Numbered from the stretch's first letter, positions 31,956 through 39,948 are shown. The stretch is DNA of 64,000 nt from DATCBF01 sp964401995 (GCA_964401995.1 CAYOAP010000003.1:62001-126000), one strand, 5' to 3'. Notes: a model not told the origin generated them from the sequence alone. Numbers and translations: made by a program.

Positions 31956-32675
31956 TTACGGCGCCCCGCCCTTCCCAGCCGCGAAGCGGAAGCCGACCCC
32001 GCGCACCGTCTCTATATAGGCGGGGCGATCGGGATCGTCGCCGAGCTTGCGCCGCAGCCAGCCGATGTGGACGTCGAGCGTCTTGGTCGAGCCGAACCAG
32101 TTGACGTCCCAGACCTTCGCCATCAGGTCCTCGCGGGTGACGACCTTGCCGGCGTGGCGCATCAGCTCGGCCAGCAGGTCGAATTCCTTGCGCGAGAGCT
32201 CCAGCGCCTCGCCGCGCAGGGCCGCCCTGCGCGCGGCCGGATCGAGCTCGAGATCGCCGACCCGCATCGCCTGCTCGGCGGCGCCGTCGCGCGGGGCGCT
32301 GCGGCGGAGGACGGCGCGGATCCGGGAGATCATCTCGGCGGCACTGAAGGGCTTGACCACGTAGTCGTCGGCGCCGAGCTCGAGGCCGACGATCCGGTCC
32401 ATCTCGGCCCCGCGCGCGGTCAGCATCACGATCGGCACGTCGGAGTGGCGGCGCAGCTCGCGGCAGACGTCGCGGCCGTCGCCGTCGGGCAGGCTGAGGT
32501 CGAGCACCACCAGGTCCGGGGGCGCGTCGCCGGCGAGCCGCAGCGCCTCGGCAGCGGTCCCGGTCACCACCGCCTCGAACCCGGCCCGCCGCAAAGCCTC
32601 CGCGAAGGGCTGGGAGATCGAGTCCTCGTCCTCGACGACGAGGATGCGGCCAGCCGGGCCGGGCTTGTCGCTCAT
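31956..32675 (-). CDS. OmpR-family response regulator
   Basis: A 239-residue response regulator: VVEDEDSISQ, phospho-Asp in LVVLDLSLPDGDG, LTARG, VVKPFSAAEM, then a winged helix with REDLMAKVWDVNWFGSTKTLDVHIGWLRRKLG split across the DNA-recognition region. It forms a pair with the histidine kinase downstream. ATG at 32675 is supported by TACAGT seven bases upstream, rejecting the GTG at 32684. It is divergent from the secreted repeat-protein/ApbE operon, a likely target (inference). Confidence 0.93.
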   Translation of the reverse strand: MSDKPGPAGRILVVEDEDSISQPFAEALRRAGFEAVVTGTAAEALRLAGDAPPDLVVLDLSLPDGDGRDVCRELRRHSDVPIVMLTARGAEMDRIVGLELGADDYVVKPFSAAEMISRIRAVLRRSAPRDGAAEQAMRVGDLELDPAARRAALRGEALELSRKEFDLLAELMRHAGKVVTREDLMAKVWDVNWFGSTKTLDVHIGWLRRKLGDDPDRPAYIETVRGVGFRFAAGKGGAP

Positions 32676-32682
32676 GGCAGCC

Positions 32683-32688
32683 ACTGTA
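32683..32688 (-). promoter_or_regulatory. leaderless-type -10 box for the response regulator
   Basis: TACAGT on the minus strand, seven bases before ATG 32675. It lies immediately beside RepB copy 1. Confidence 0.5.
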
Positions 32689-32692
32689 CGCC

Positions 32693-32741
32693 GCCGACGG
32701 GCCTAAAACGGGATCTATAGGCGCGTTTTAGGCCCATCGGC
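32693..32741. repeat. RepB palindromic repeat, copy 1
   Basis: Arms GCCGACGGGCCTAAAACG (32693-32710) and CGTTTTAGGCCCATCGGC (32724-32741) pair over 18 bases with one mismatch, around a 13-base loop. The core GGCCTAA/TTAGGCC and the asymmetric GAC/CATC flank recur at 56694. It lies between divergent genes. Confidence 0.8.
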
Positions 32742-32834
32742 CAATGTTTTGCCATTCCTTTGCTTGGGCCTGGGCCGCGCTTCAACGCCGCCTCCGCAAA
32801 CTGCCAAGGGCAATCGGCCAGGAGGTATTCCATC

Positions 32835-33443
32835 GTGAAGAGCAAGATCAAAACGCGAGTCGCCGCCGGGGCGACGATCATCGGCCTCAGCGGCCTCGCC
32901 GGCGTCGCCCTCAGCGCGGGCGGCCAGAAACCTTCGCTCGTCGCCGACAAGCCATTGGTCCAGACCAAGGTGATCCGGCGCACGATTCACGTCACCAAAC
33001 ACGTCAAGCCGAAACACCCGGCCGGGATGGGCGCGGGCTGGAGCGCGTCCCCGCGTGGGGGCGGCGCCGCGGGCGGCTCAAGCGGCGCGGTCACCACCGG
33101 CTCATCCTCGACCAGCGGCGGCGGCTCGACCACTTACTCGACTTCCGCGGCGCCGGTCGTGACCGCGGCCAGCGGCGCCTCGTCCGCGCCGACGGCGACA
33201 CCGAGCCCCGAATCGGCGCCGGTCGTCACCCACAGCAGCGGCGCCCACTCCGCGCCCACGCACTCGACCGGCGGCGGCTCTGCCGGCGCCACCGCGCCAG
33301 TCGTCACCCACAGCAGCGGCGCCAGCGCGGGCAGCGGAGGCAGTGGCGGCGGATCGACCTCCGCCCCGGTCGTCACCCACACCAGTGGTGGCGGCGGGGC
33401 TGGCGGTGGCGGGGAGCACGAGGGAGGCGGCCACGATGACTGA
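32835..33443 (+). CDS. secreted Ser/Gly-rich repeat protein of the ApbE redox cluster
   Basis: A 202-residue exported protein with a strong ribosome site (AGGAGGT) before GTG 32835. A signal/anchor helix (AAGATIIGLSGLAGVALSAG) is followed by a basic segment (TIHVTKHVKPKHPAG), then low-complexity sequence. Four degenerate repeats of the form APVVT-x-x-S-G occur: APVVTAASGAS, APVVTHSSGAH, APVVTHSSGAS, APVVTHTSGG. The C-terminus is acidic/His-rich (GEHEGGGHDD). No family is recognised. S-G-A-S/T motifs resemble the attachment site used by ApbE flavin transferases, and an ApbE gene lies two genes downstream. Confidence 0.65.
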   Translation: MKSKIKTRVAAGATIIGLSGLAGVALSAGGQKPSLVADKPLVQTKVIRRTIHVTKHVKPKHPAGMGAGWSASPRGGGAAGGSSGAVTTGSSSTSGGGSTTYSTSAAPVVTAASGASSAPTATPSPESAPVVTHSSGAHSAPTHSTGGGSAGATAPVVTHSSGASAGSGGSGGGSTSAPVVTHTSGGGGAGGGGEHEGGGHDD

Positions 33444-33708
33444 GCGCGCCCGCGCCCGCCGGCCCGGGCCGGCCCTCGTGGTCTGGAGCTCGATCGCCCT
33501 CTTCGCCGTCCTCTTCGCCCTGCTCACCTACCGGATGGCGGCCGAAGCCCCGCCGGCGCAGCGGCCGGTCCTGGTCCGCCAGCTGGTCAAACGCAAGATC
33601 GTCACCACCATCGTCCCCACGCCCGGACGCACCAGCGTCTCCAGCAGCGGCACGGCCGCCGGGATCTCCGCGCCCGCTTCCGCCCCGGTCACGACGAGCG
33701 CATCCTGA
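33436..33708 (+). CDS. small single-pass membrane protein
   Basis: A 90-residue protein with a basic N-terminus (MTERARARRPGP), one transmembrane helix (ALVVWSSIALFAVLFALLTY, about 13-32) and an outward tail rich in Ser, Thr, Ala and Pro. The ATG overlaps the previous gene by eight bases and the stop is one base before the ApbE gene, so it belongs to the operon. No family is recognised. Confidence 0.6.
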   Translation: MTERARARRPGPALVVWSSIALFAVLFALLTYRMAAEAPPAQRPVLVRQLVKRKIVTTIVPTPGRTSVSSSGTAAGISAPASAPVTTSAS

Positions 33709-33709
33709 G

Positions 33710-34681
33710 ATGAGCGGGCACGACATCACCTTCGACGCGATGGGCTCGCATGTGCGGCTGCTGATCGGCGAGCCGGGACCCGGGATGGCCCCGGCGGCCG
33801 CGGCCGCCGAGCGGGCCCGGCAGTTCGTCACAGAGTTCGACCTGGCGCTCTCGCGCTTCAAAGCCGACAGCGAGCTCTCGGCCCTGAACCGGGACCGCCG
33901 CGAATGCGTGCCCGCCTCCGACCTGCTGCGCCGCGCGGTCAAGGCCGGGCTCGAGGCGGCGGAGCGCAGCGGCGGCCTGGTCGACCCGACCCTGGTCGGC
34001 GAGATCGAGAGCGCCGGCTACGTCGCCTCGCGCGCCGGCGTTCCCGGCGCGCCGCTCGCCGCGGCCCTGGCAGAGGCGCCTCCCCGCCGGCCGGCGCAGC
34101 CGAGCCCGCGGGCGCGCTGGCGCCAGTTCAGCGTCGACGACACCGTGGGCACGATCACCCGGCCGCCGGGCGTGCGCTTCGACACCGGCGGCGCCGGCAA
34201 GGGGCTGGCCGCCGACCTGATCGCCGCCCGCCTGCGCGGCTACTCCCGCTTCATCGTCGACTGCGGCGGCGATATCAGCATCGGCGGCGCCGATGCCCTG
34301 GTCCATCCCTACGAGGTCCTGGTCGAGCACCCGCTGACCGGCGAGCGGGCCTACGTGCTGAAGCTCAGCTCCGGCGCGGTCGCGACCTCGGGCCTGAACG
34401 TGCGGATCTGGCGCGACGGCGACGGCCGTTACGCCCACCACCTGCTTGACCCTGCCAGCGGCGAGCCTGCCTGGACCGGCCTGATCGGCGCCACCGCCCT
34501 CGGCGACACCGCGGTCGAAGCCGAGACGCTGGCCAAGGCGGCGCTGCTCTCCGGCCCGGCCGGCGGCCGCGAGGCCCTCGGCGGCCGCGGCGGCCTGCTC
34601 GTCCACGACAGCGGCCGGGTCGAGACGGTCGGGCCGCTCAGCGCCAAGCCCCGGATCCGCTTCCCCGAGGAGCAGCGATGA
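33710..34681 (+). CDS. apbE: FAD:protein FMN transferase (ApbE family)
   Basis: A 323-residue ApbE-family enzyme. Seen motifs: FDAMGSHVRLL at the N-terminus, LSRFKADSELSALNR (about 46-60), the FAD/Mg-binding FDTGGAGKGLAADLI (about 158-172) and SGAVATSGLNVR. It attaches FMN through phosphate to Ser/Thr of target proteins, usually outside the membrane. No signal peptide is evident here. It sits between a small membrane protein and a ferric-reductase-like gene (four-base overlap), as in known extracytoplasmic flavin-transfer clusters, but no FMN_bind domain protein is visible. Confidence 0.88.
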   Translation: MSGHDITFDAMGSHVRLLIGEPGPGMAPAAAAAERARQFVTEFDLALSRFKADSELSALNRDRRECVPASDLLRRAVKAGLEAAERSGGLVDPTLVGEIESAGYVASRAGVPGAPLAAALAEAPPRRPAQPSPRARWRQFSVDDTVGTITRPPGVRFDTGGAGKGLAADLIAARLRGYSRFIVDCGGDISIGGADALVHPYEVLVEHPLTGERAYVLKLSSGAVATSGLNVRIWRDGDGRYAHHLLDPASGEPAWTGLIGATALGDTAVEAETLAKAALLSGPAGGREALGGRGGLLVHDSGRVETVGPLSAKPRIRFPEEQR

Positions 34682-35265
34682 ACTCGGCTGCCTCAACCGC
34701 CCTGCAGACCCACGGCTGGTGGCTGGCGAGCCGCGCCTCGGGCCTGCTCGCCCTCGTCCTGGTGACGATCTCGGTCGGCCTCGGGCTAGCGATGGCAGGC
34801 AAGGTGATGCGCCGCCCCGGGCTCTCGCGCAAGCTGCTGGCCATCCACGAGCAGACGGCGCTGGCCGGGATCGTCGCGATCGCCGTCCACGGCATCACCC
34901 TGCTCGGCGACCCCTGGCTGCATCCCGGGATCGCCGGCGTCACCGTCCCCTTCACGATGGGCTTCCGCCCGCTGTGGACCGGGCTTGGCGTCCTTGCCGG
35001 CTACCTGGCGGCGCTGCTCGGCCTCAGCTTCTACGCCCGCAGGCGGATCGGGGCACGGCTCTGGCGCAAGGCGCACAGGGCGACGGTGCTCGTCTACGTG
35101 CTTGGCCTGGTCCACGCCTTCGGCGCCGGCAGCGACGCCTCCACGGTCTGGTTCCGCTGGTGGGTCCTGGCCACGGCGCCGGTGATCGGCGGCCTCTTCG
35201 CCTACCGCGCCCTGCGCGGCGCGTTGCCAAAAAGAACAGCAATCCCAATCGGAGAGGCGGCCTGA
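34678..35265 (+). CDS. ferric-reductase-like transmembrane protein, copy 1
   Basis: A 195-residue membrane protein with about five to six helices. His residues in EQTALAGIVAIAVHGITLLGDPWLHPG and RKAHRATVLVYVLGLVHAFGAGSD are placed as paired heme ligands, the pattern of the ferric reductase-like/MsrQ-type domain. It probably carries electrons across the membrane through b-type heme. Its start overlaps apbE by four bases and its stop overlaps the reductase start by one. A divergent homologue lies at 36699. Confidence 0.8.
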   Translation: MNSAASTALQTHGWWLASRASGLLALVLVTISVGLGLAMAGKVMRRPGLSRKLLAIHEQTALAGIVAIAVHGITLLGDPWLHPGIAGVTVPFTMGFRPLWTGLGVLAGYLAALLGLSFYARRRIGARLWRKAHRATVLVYVLGLVHAFGAGSDASTVWFRWWVLATAPVIGGLFAYRALRGALPKRTAIPIGEAA

Positions 35266-36461
35266 TGAGCGACAAAGGAATCCTGATCGTCGGCGGCGGG
35301 CTCGCCGCCCAGCGCTGCGCCGAGACGCTGCGGCGGCGCGGCTACGAGGGGCCGGTGCGGATGGTCTGCGCCGAGCCCGACCCGCCCTACGACCGGCCGC
35401 CGCTCTCCAAGGAGCTGCTGGCCGGGACCGCTGGCGACGAATCGGTCGCCTTCCGGCCCACCGGCTGGTATGAGGACAACGAGGTCGAGCTGCTGCTCGG
35501 GGCCCGCGCGGCCAGCCTCGACCCGGCGGCCCGCGCCGTCAGCCTCGACTCCGGCGCCGAGCTCGGCTACGAGCAGCTGCTGGTCGCGACCGGCAGCGCG
35601 GCGCGGCGCCTGCCTTTCCTCGACGGCTACGAGAACGTGCACTCGCTGCGCACGCTCGATGACGCCCGGCGCCTGCGGGCAGAGCTGGCGCCCGGCGCGC
35701 GGCTGGCGATCGTCGGGGCCGGCTTCATCGGCCAGGAGGTCGCCGCCACCGCCCGCCGGCGCGGGGTCGAGGTGACGATGATCGAGGCGCTGGCGGCGCC
35801 GCTGGCGTCGATCCTCGGCACCGAGCTCGGCGGCTGGTTCACCGAGCTGCACCGGAGCGAGGGGGTGCGGGTGATGACCGGCGCGATGCTGGAGGGCGCC
35901 CGCGGCGGGCGCAGGGTCGAGGAGCTGACCCTCGCCGGCGGCGAGCGGCTGGCCTGCGACGCCGTGGTCGTCGGCGTCGGCACGGCCCCGGCGACCGCCT
36001 GGCTGCGCGGCAGCGGCCTCGGCGAATCCGGCGTCCAGACCGACACCTGCGGCCGCAGCAGCATTCCGGGCGTCTTCGCCGCCGGCGACGCCTGCGTCCC
36101 CTTCGACCCCCGCTTCGGCTGCCACGCCCGCACCGAGCACTGGGACGCCGCCGCCTGGCAGGGCGCTGCGGCCGCCCGCTCGATGCTCGGCGACTACCCC
36201 GGCACCCCGCCGCTGCCCAGCTTCTGGAGCGACCAGTACGAGCGGCGCATCCAGTGCGTCGGCCACGCCCACCAGGCCGACGCGTTCGTCCTTGACGGTG
36301 ACCCAGCGGAGCGTGATTTCGAAGCCGTCTTCACCCGCGGCGGAGTCCCGGTCGCCGGCCTCACGGTCGGCCGCCCGCGCTCGATCCCAGCCCTGAAGAA
36401 GCGAATCGAGCGCGGGCACTGGCCGGCCAAGGCACTACGAGAAGAGGAGGCAGCCGCATGA
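35265..36461 (+). CDS. FAD/NAD(P)-dependent ferredoxin reductase
   Basis: A 398-residue reductase of the rubredoxin/ferredoxin reductase type. FAD site: ILIVGGGLAAQRCAETLRRRG (split residues 6-26). NAD site: RLAIVGAGFIGQEVAATARRRG. C-terminal FAD contact: GVFAAGDACVPFD. It has the PPYDRPPLSKELL segment that marks oxygenase-coupled reductases. It likely passes NAD(P)H electrons to the ferredoxin encoded by the next gene. The ATG overlaps the preceding stop by one base, and the longer upstream frame is only a shadow of the membrane gene. Confidence 0.9.
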   Translation: MSDKGILIVGGGLAAQRCAETLRRRGYEGPVRMVCAEPDPPYDRPPLSKELLAGTAGDESVAFRPTGWYEDNEVELLLGARAASLDPAARAVSLDSGAELGYEQLLVATGSAARRLPFLDGYENVHSLRTLDDARRLRAELAPGARLAIVGAGFIGQEVAATARRRGVEVTMIEALAAPLASILGTELGGWFTELHRSEGVRVMTGAMLEGARGGRRVEELTLAGGERLACDAVVVGVGTAPATAWLRGSGLGESGVQTDTCGRSSIPGVFAAGDACVPFDPRFGCHARTEHWDAAAWQGAAAARSMLGDYPGTPPLPSFWSDQYERRIQCVGHAHQADAFVLDGDPAERDFEAVFTRGGVPVAGLTVGRPRSIPALKKRIERGHWPAKALREEEAAA

Positions 36462-36667
36462 CCTACATCCCTGTGGTCGACCCTGGAGAGTGCAGCGCCC
36501 ACGGCGATTGCGTCGAGATCGCGCCCGCCGTCTTCCGGCTCGACGGCGACGTCGCCGTCGTCATCGGCGCCGGCCCTTTCGAGCTGATCCTTGAGGCGGC
36601 CGAAGCCTGCCCGGCGGTGGCGATCTCGGTCATCGACGAGGCGAGCGGAGAGGCCGTCTTTCCCTGA
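36458..36667 (+). CDS. small ferredoxin
   Basis: A 69-residue single-cluster ferredoxin. ECSAHGDC gives a C-x2-H-x2-C pattern (Cys 12 and 18), and EACPAVAI provides the distal Cys near residue 51. This layout is typical of the small [3Fe-4S] or [4Fe-4S] ferredoxins that serve cytochromes P450 and dioxygenases in actinobacteria. It overlaps the reductase gene by four bases, so the pair is translationally coupled. Confidence 0.85.
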   Translation: MTYIPVVDPGECSAHGDCVEIAPAVFRLDGDVAVVIGAGPFELILEAAEACPAVAISVIDEASGEAVFP

Positions 36668-36698
36668 CCCCCGGCCTGCCGGCTCGCCCGTCCAGCCC

Positions 36699-37265
36699 CT
36701 ACCGCGAGGTCGAGGGCTGCGGGGCGGGCCGGCTCAATTTGGCCAGCAGCAGGACCAGCGCCGGGGCGGCGGGGATGGCGAGGACAGCGAGGAACCAGGG
36801 CTGGCTCGCGTCGGTCCCCGAGCCGAGCGAGTGGACGATGGCGAGCAGCCAGAAGATCGCGGTGAGGCGGTGGAGCGAGCGCCAGCGCGACTGGCCGATC
36901 CAGCGGCGGGCGTAATAGGAGAGGCCGAGCGCCGCCAGCGCCCAGCCGGCGCTGATCCCGAGCCCGGTCCAGAGCGCGCGGTAGGCGCTGGTGAAGGGGA
37001 CGGCGATTTCGACGATCGTCGGGTGCAGGAAGTGGTCGCCGAGCAGGGCGGCGCCGTGGACGGCGACCGCGACCAGAGTCGCCAGCGAGAGCGCCTCGTG
37101 CAGCGCCCGGAAATCGCCGCCCATGCCCTTGATGCCGCCGCGCCTGCCGATCAGGAGCCCGGCCCCGACCGCGACGCTGGCCAGCGTCATCGCCGCGATC
37201 CCGGCGGCGCGGCTAGTGATCCAGAAGATGTGCGGCCCGACCGAGGCCGAGGTGGTGGCGATCAC
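36699..37265 (-). CDS. ferric-reductase-like transmembrane protein, copy 2
   Basis: A 188-residue membrane protein homologous to the copy at 34678. Candidate heme ligands are ALHEALSLATLVAVAVHGAALLGDHFLHP and RSLHRLTAIFWLLAIVHSLGSGTD, again spaced for two b-hemes. It is on the opposite strand, forming a convergent pair with the ferredoxin gene 31 bases away. It overlaps the upstream Glu-rich membrane protein by four bases. Confidence 0.8.
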   Translation of the reverse strand: MIATTSASVGPHIFWITSRAAGIAAMTLASVAVGAGLLIGRRGGIKGMGGDFRALHEALSLATLVAVAVHGAALLGDHFLHPTIVEIAVPFTSAYRALWTGLGISAGWALAALGLSYYARRWIGQSRWRSLHRLTAIFWLLAIVHSLGSGTDASQPWFLAVLAIPAAPALVLLLAKLSRPAPQPSTSR

Positions 37266-37723
37266 GAGGCGCTGGTGACAACCGGTTCGGGTTCAGGCGC
37301 GACTTCGATTTCCGCTTCCGGTTCGGGCGCAGCTTCCACTTCGGGTTCGACTTCGGGTTCGACTTCTGGGGCTGCTTCGACTTCTGGGGCTGCTTCGACT
37401 TCTGGGGCCGCTTCGACTTCCGCTTCGGCTTCTATTTCAGGTTCGGTGGCCACTTCCGCTTCGACCGGCGCCGCCGCGGGGGCCGGCTTGCGATTCCGGT
37501 TCGAATCGGCCAGCTTGCGCGTCGTCGCGTAGCTGCGGCTGAGCGCCGGGTCGTTGCCGGTCACGAGCTGGCCGAAGACAATCGCCCAGGCGACCGCGAA
37601 CAGCGCCAGCGAGGCGCGGATCGTGCGGGCGCGGATCGAGCTGACACGGCGGCGGCGGGCGCGGATCTTGGCTCGGGCGAGCCCCTTTGCCTCAAGGCGG
37701 CGGAAGTCATCCATGCGGGCCAT
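37262..37723 (-). CDS. anchored Glu/Pro/Ala repeat protein
   Basis: A 153-residue protein. The basic N-terminal 37 residues (many Arg) precede one transmembrane helix (ASLALFAVAWAIVFGQLV). The outer part is a strongly acidic run of EVEAAPEV-type repeats, about 75 residues, then EPEPVVTSAS. It is cotranscribed with a ferric-reductase-like gene. Acidic low-complexity tails can span the wall or bind cations; function is unknown. The ending VVTSAS echoes the VTTSAS end of the small membrane protein at 33436, suggesting a related surface signal. Confidence 0.6.
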   Translation of the reverse strand: MARMDDFRRLEAKGLARAKIRARRRRVSSIRARTIRASLALFAVAWAIVFGQLVTGNDPALSRSYATTRKLADSNRNRKPAPAAAPVEAEVATEPEIEAEAEVEAAPEVEAAPEVEAAPEVEPEVEPEVEAAPEPEAEIEVAPEPEPVVTSAS

Positions 37724-37760
37724 GCTGCGTTCGCTTCCCTAAGCGCAGGCAAACCAACCC

Positions 37761-37774
37761 TGAGAAAGCTCTCA
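37761..37774. promoter_or_regulatory. TGAGA-N4-TCTCA operator candidate, site 2
   Basis: TGAGA-AAGC-TCTCA, centred in the 87-base gap between the divergent Glu-rich protein gene and the Nramp-like gene. It is about 37 bases from each start and has the same half-sites and spacing as 29455. Confidence 0.5.
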
Positions 37775-37810
37775 CGTGCAACCGGGCTTGCAGTCAAGGT
37801 ATGGGCGACC

Positions 37811-39109
37811 GTGCCCGCCCCCCGCGCCCATCGCACGCCCGGCCGCCACCTCTACTGGCGCCTGGCCCAGCGCCGCCACCTGCTGCTGCGCGGCGGCGGC
37901 GTCGCGGCCTTGCTGGCCGTGGTCGGGCCCGGCATCCTCGCCGGCCTCTCCGACGACGACCCGGCCGGGATCACCACCTACTCGATCCTCGGCGCCAAGT
38001 ACGGCTACGAGCTGCTCTGGGTCCTCGCCCTCTCGACCGCGGCGCTGATCGTCTTCCACGAGCTCGGCGTGCGGCTGGGGATCGTCACCGGCAAAGGGCT
38101 GCTGACCCTGGTCCGCGAGCGCTTCGGCAAACGGTCGGCGGCACTCGTGCTCGGGGCGCTGGTGATCGCCAACACCGGCACCCTCTGCGCCGAGTTCGCC
38201 GGCGTCGCCGCCGGGATGCAGCTGCTTGGCGGCGTCAGCCGCTACCTCAGCGTCCCGGCCGCGGCGCTCGGCGTCTCGCTGCTGGTCCTGCGCGGCACCT
38301 TCCGCTACGTCGAGCACGTGCTGCTGGCGCTCAGCTCGGTCTTCATCGCCTACGTGATCTCCGGCGTCCTCGCCCATCCCGACTGGGGCGCCGCGGCCAA
38401 GGGCCTGGTCGTCCCGAACCTGCCGCTCAACCGCGAGACGGTGCTGGTCGCGGTGGCGACGATCGGCACGACGCTCGCGCCCTGGGGCCTGGCCTTCATC
38501 CAGTCCTACGCCGTCGACAAGAAGCTGAAGGTCAAAGACCTGCGCTACGAGCGGATCGACGTCATCACCGGCGCCGTGCTCACCGGGGTGATCGGCTTCT
38601 TCGTCGTCATCGCCTGCGCGGCGACGCTCCACGTCCAGGGCATCGAGATCAACGACGCCGGCGACGCCGCCCGCGCGCTCGAGCCGCTCGCCGGCAGCGC
38701 GGCATCGACCCTCTTCGGCCTCGGCTTCCTCGGCGCGGCGCTGCTGGCGGCGGCGATCGTCCCCCTCTCGACCGCCTACTCGGTCTCTGAGACCTTCGGC
38801 CGCAAAGCCGACATCGACGACAGCTTCGCCGAGGCTCACGTCTTCTACCTCAGCTACGGCATCGTCGTCATCGTCGCCGCCATCCTCGTCCTCATCCCCG
38901 GCGCGCCGCTGATCCCGATCCTCTTCCTCTCCCAGGCGCTCAACGCCGTCCTGCTGCTGGTCCTGCTCCCCTTCATGCGTTCGCTCGGCGGCGACCGCGA
39001 GCTGATGGGCAAGCACGCGATGGGCCGCGGCGACCGACTCGCGACCGGCATCGCCCTCGCCGTGATCGCGGTCTCGGTCCTCGCCCTGGGCGTGCTGACC
39101 CTCTTCTAA
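37811..39109 (+). CDS. Nramp-related divalent-metal transporter
   Basis: A 432-residue permease with about 11 helices. Helix 1 shows GPGILAGLSDDDPAGITTYS, the position of the canonical DPGN metal site. In helix 6 the usual M-P-H motif is not seen; the segment reads GTTLAPWGLAFIQSY. Loss of that Met is characteristic of Nramp-related magnesium transporters as opposed to Mn/Fe transporters, so the metal may be Mg2+; this is inferred. The start is GTG. A RepA copy follows its stop by four bases. Confidence 0.8.
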   Translation: MPAPRAHRTPGRHLYWRLAQRRHLLLRGGGVAALLAVVGPGILAGLSDDDPAGITTYSILGAKYGYELLWVLALSTAALIVFHELGVRLGIVTGKGLLTLVRERFGKRSAALVLGALVIANTGTLCAEFAGVAAGMQLLGGVSRYLSVPAAALGVSLLVLRGTFRYVEHVLLALSSVFIAYVISGVLAHPDWGAAAKGLVVPNLPLNRETVLVAVATIGTTLAPWGLAFIQSYAVDKKLKVKDLRYERIDVITGAVLTGVIGFFVVIACAATLHVQGIEINDAGDAARALEPLAGSAASTLFGLGFLGAALLAAAIVPLSTAYSVSETFGRKADIDDSFAEAHVFYLSYGIVVIVAAILVLIPGAPLIPILFLSQALNAVLLLVLLPFMRSLGGDRELMGKHAMGRGDRLATGIALAVIAVSVLALGVLTLF

Positions 39110-39113
39110 CCCC

Positions 39114-39162
39114 GAACTGCATCAACTTCTCTACCTGGCAGATCCAAAAGTTGATGCAGTTC
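39114..39162. repeat. RepA palindromic repeat, copy 2
   Basis: Perfect 15-base arms GAACTGCATCAACTT (39114-39128) and its complement (39148-39162) around a 19-base loop. The loop starts CTCTACCTGGCAGA, the same as in copy 3 read on the opposite strand. It fills most of the gap between two convergent transporter genes and could act as a terminator. Confidence 0.85.
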
Positions 39163-39179
39163 TGCCCTGGCGGCGGGGG

Positions 39180-39914
39180 TCAGAGGGCGAGGCTGAGGGT
39201 CAGCATCACGGCCGCGCCGATCGCGACGCCGATGCTCGGGCCCGCCCGCTGCCGCCCCCCGTAGGCCTGGGGCAGCAGCTCGACCGCGATCAGGGCGAGC
39301 ATCGCGCCGGCAGCGAAGGCGAACGAGAAGGGCAGCAGGCCGTTGATCCGCTCGACCGCGGCGAAGGCGATCAGGGCGCCGACCGGCTGCGGGGCGCTGG
39401 TCGCGACCGCCGCCCAGAACTGGCGGCCGCGGCTGAAGCCCGCCTCCTCCATCGGGATCGCGACGCTGGTCCCCTCGGGGATGTTCTGGATCGCGATCGC
39501 CAGGATCACGAAGAGGCTGAGCCCGGCGCGGTCGGAGGCGAAGGCGGTGCCGACCGCAAAACCCTCCGGCAGGCTGTGGACGAAGAGGACGAGGAAGACC
39601 AGGGCCGAGGTCCGCGTCCCGGGGCCGCTGCGCCCCATGAAGTGGGCGTCGGCGGGCAGCAGGCGGCGGGCGCCAACGAGGAAGCCAATTCCGACCGCGA
39701 GGCCGAGGGCAACCGCGACGGCAGAGCCTTCTTCGGTCGCGGGGATCAGCAGCCCGGCGACCGCGGCCACGCCCATCACCCCGGCGGCGAAGCCGAGCAG
39801 GAACGGGGTCAGCTCGGCGGCGCGGCGGCCGAGCAGGAAGACCGGGATCGCGCCCAATCCGGTAGCCAAAGCGGTGCCACAGGCGGCAAAGAAGAGGACG
39901 ACCGCCTGGGGCAT
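39180..39914 (-). CDS. ZIP-family metal transporter
   Basis: A 244-residue ZIP permease with about eight helices. The metal sites are clear: FVHSLPEGFAVG in helix 4 and IAIQNIPEGTSVAIP in helix 5. ZIP proteins bring Zn2+, Fe2+ or related ions into the cytoplasm. It is divergent from the ABC transporter pair and has its own TAACGT box seven bases before ATG. Together with the Nramp-like neighbour it makes a metal-uptake pair. Confidence 0.9.
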   Translation of the reverse strand: MPQAVVLFFAACGTALATGLGAIPVFLLGRRAAELTPFLLGFAAGVMGVAAVAGLLIPATEEGSAVAVALGLAVGIGFLVGARRLLPADAHFMGRSGPGTRTSALVFLVLFVHSLPEGFAVGTAFASDRAGLSLFVILAIAIQNIPEGTSVAIPMEEAGFSRGRQFWAAVATSAPQPVGALIAFAAVERINGLLPFSFAFAAGAMLALIAVELLPQAYGGRQRAGPSIGVAIGAAVMLTLSLAL

Positions 39915-39921
39915 GGCACGG

Positions 39922-39927
39922 ACGTTA
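39922..39927 (-). promoter_or_regulatory. leaderless-type -10 box for the ZIP gene
   Basis: TAACGT on the minus strand, seven bases before ATG 39914. The -10 box of the divergent ABC gene is only nine bases away. Confidence 0.5.
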
Positions 39928-39936
39928 CGTCCTCCC

Positions 39937-39942
39937 TAGATT
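39937..39942 (+). promoter_or_regulatory. leaderless-type -10 box for the ABC operon
   Basis: TAGATT, six bases before ATG 39949. Confidence 0.5.
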
Positions 39943-39948
39943 GGGGGC

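Noticed and set aside
32835..33443. Spider-silk-like or collagen-like repeat protein
   Set aside because: Repeats are degenerate APVVT-xx-SG units without Gly-X-Y or poly-Ala blocks.
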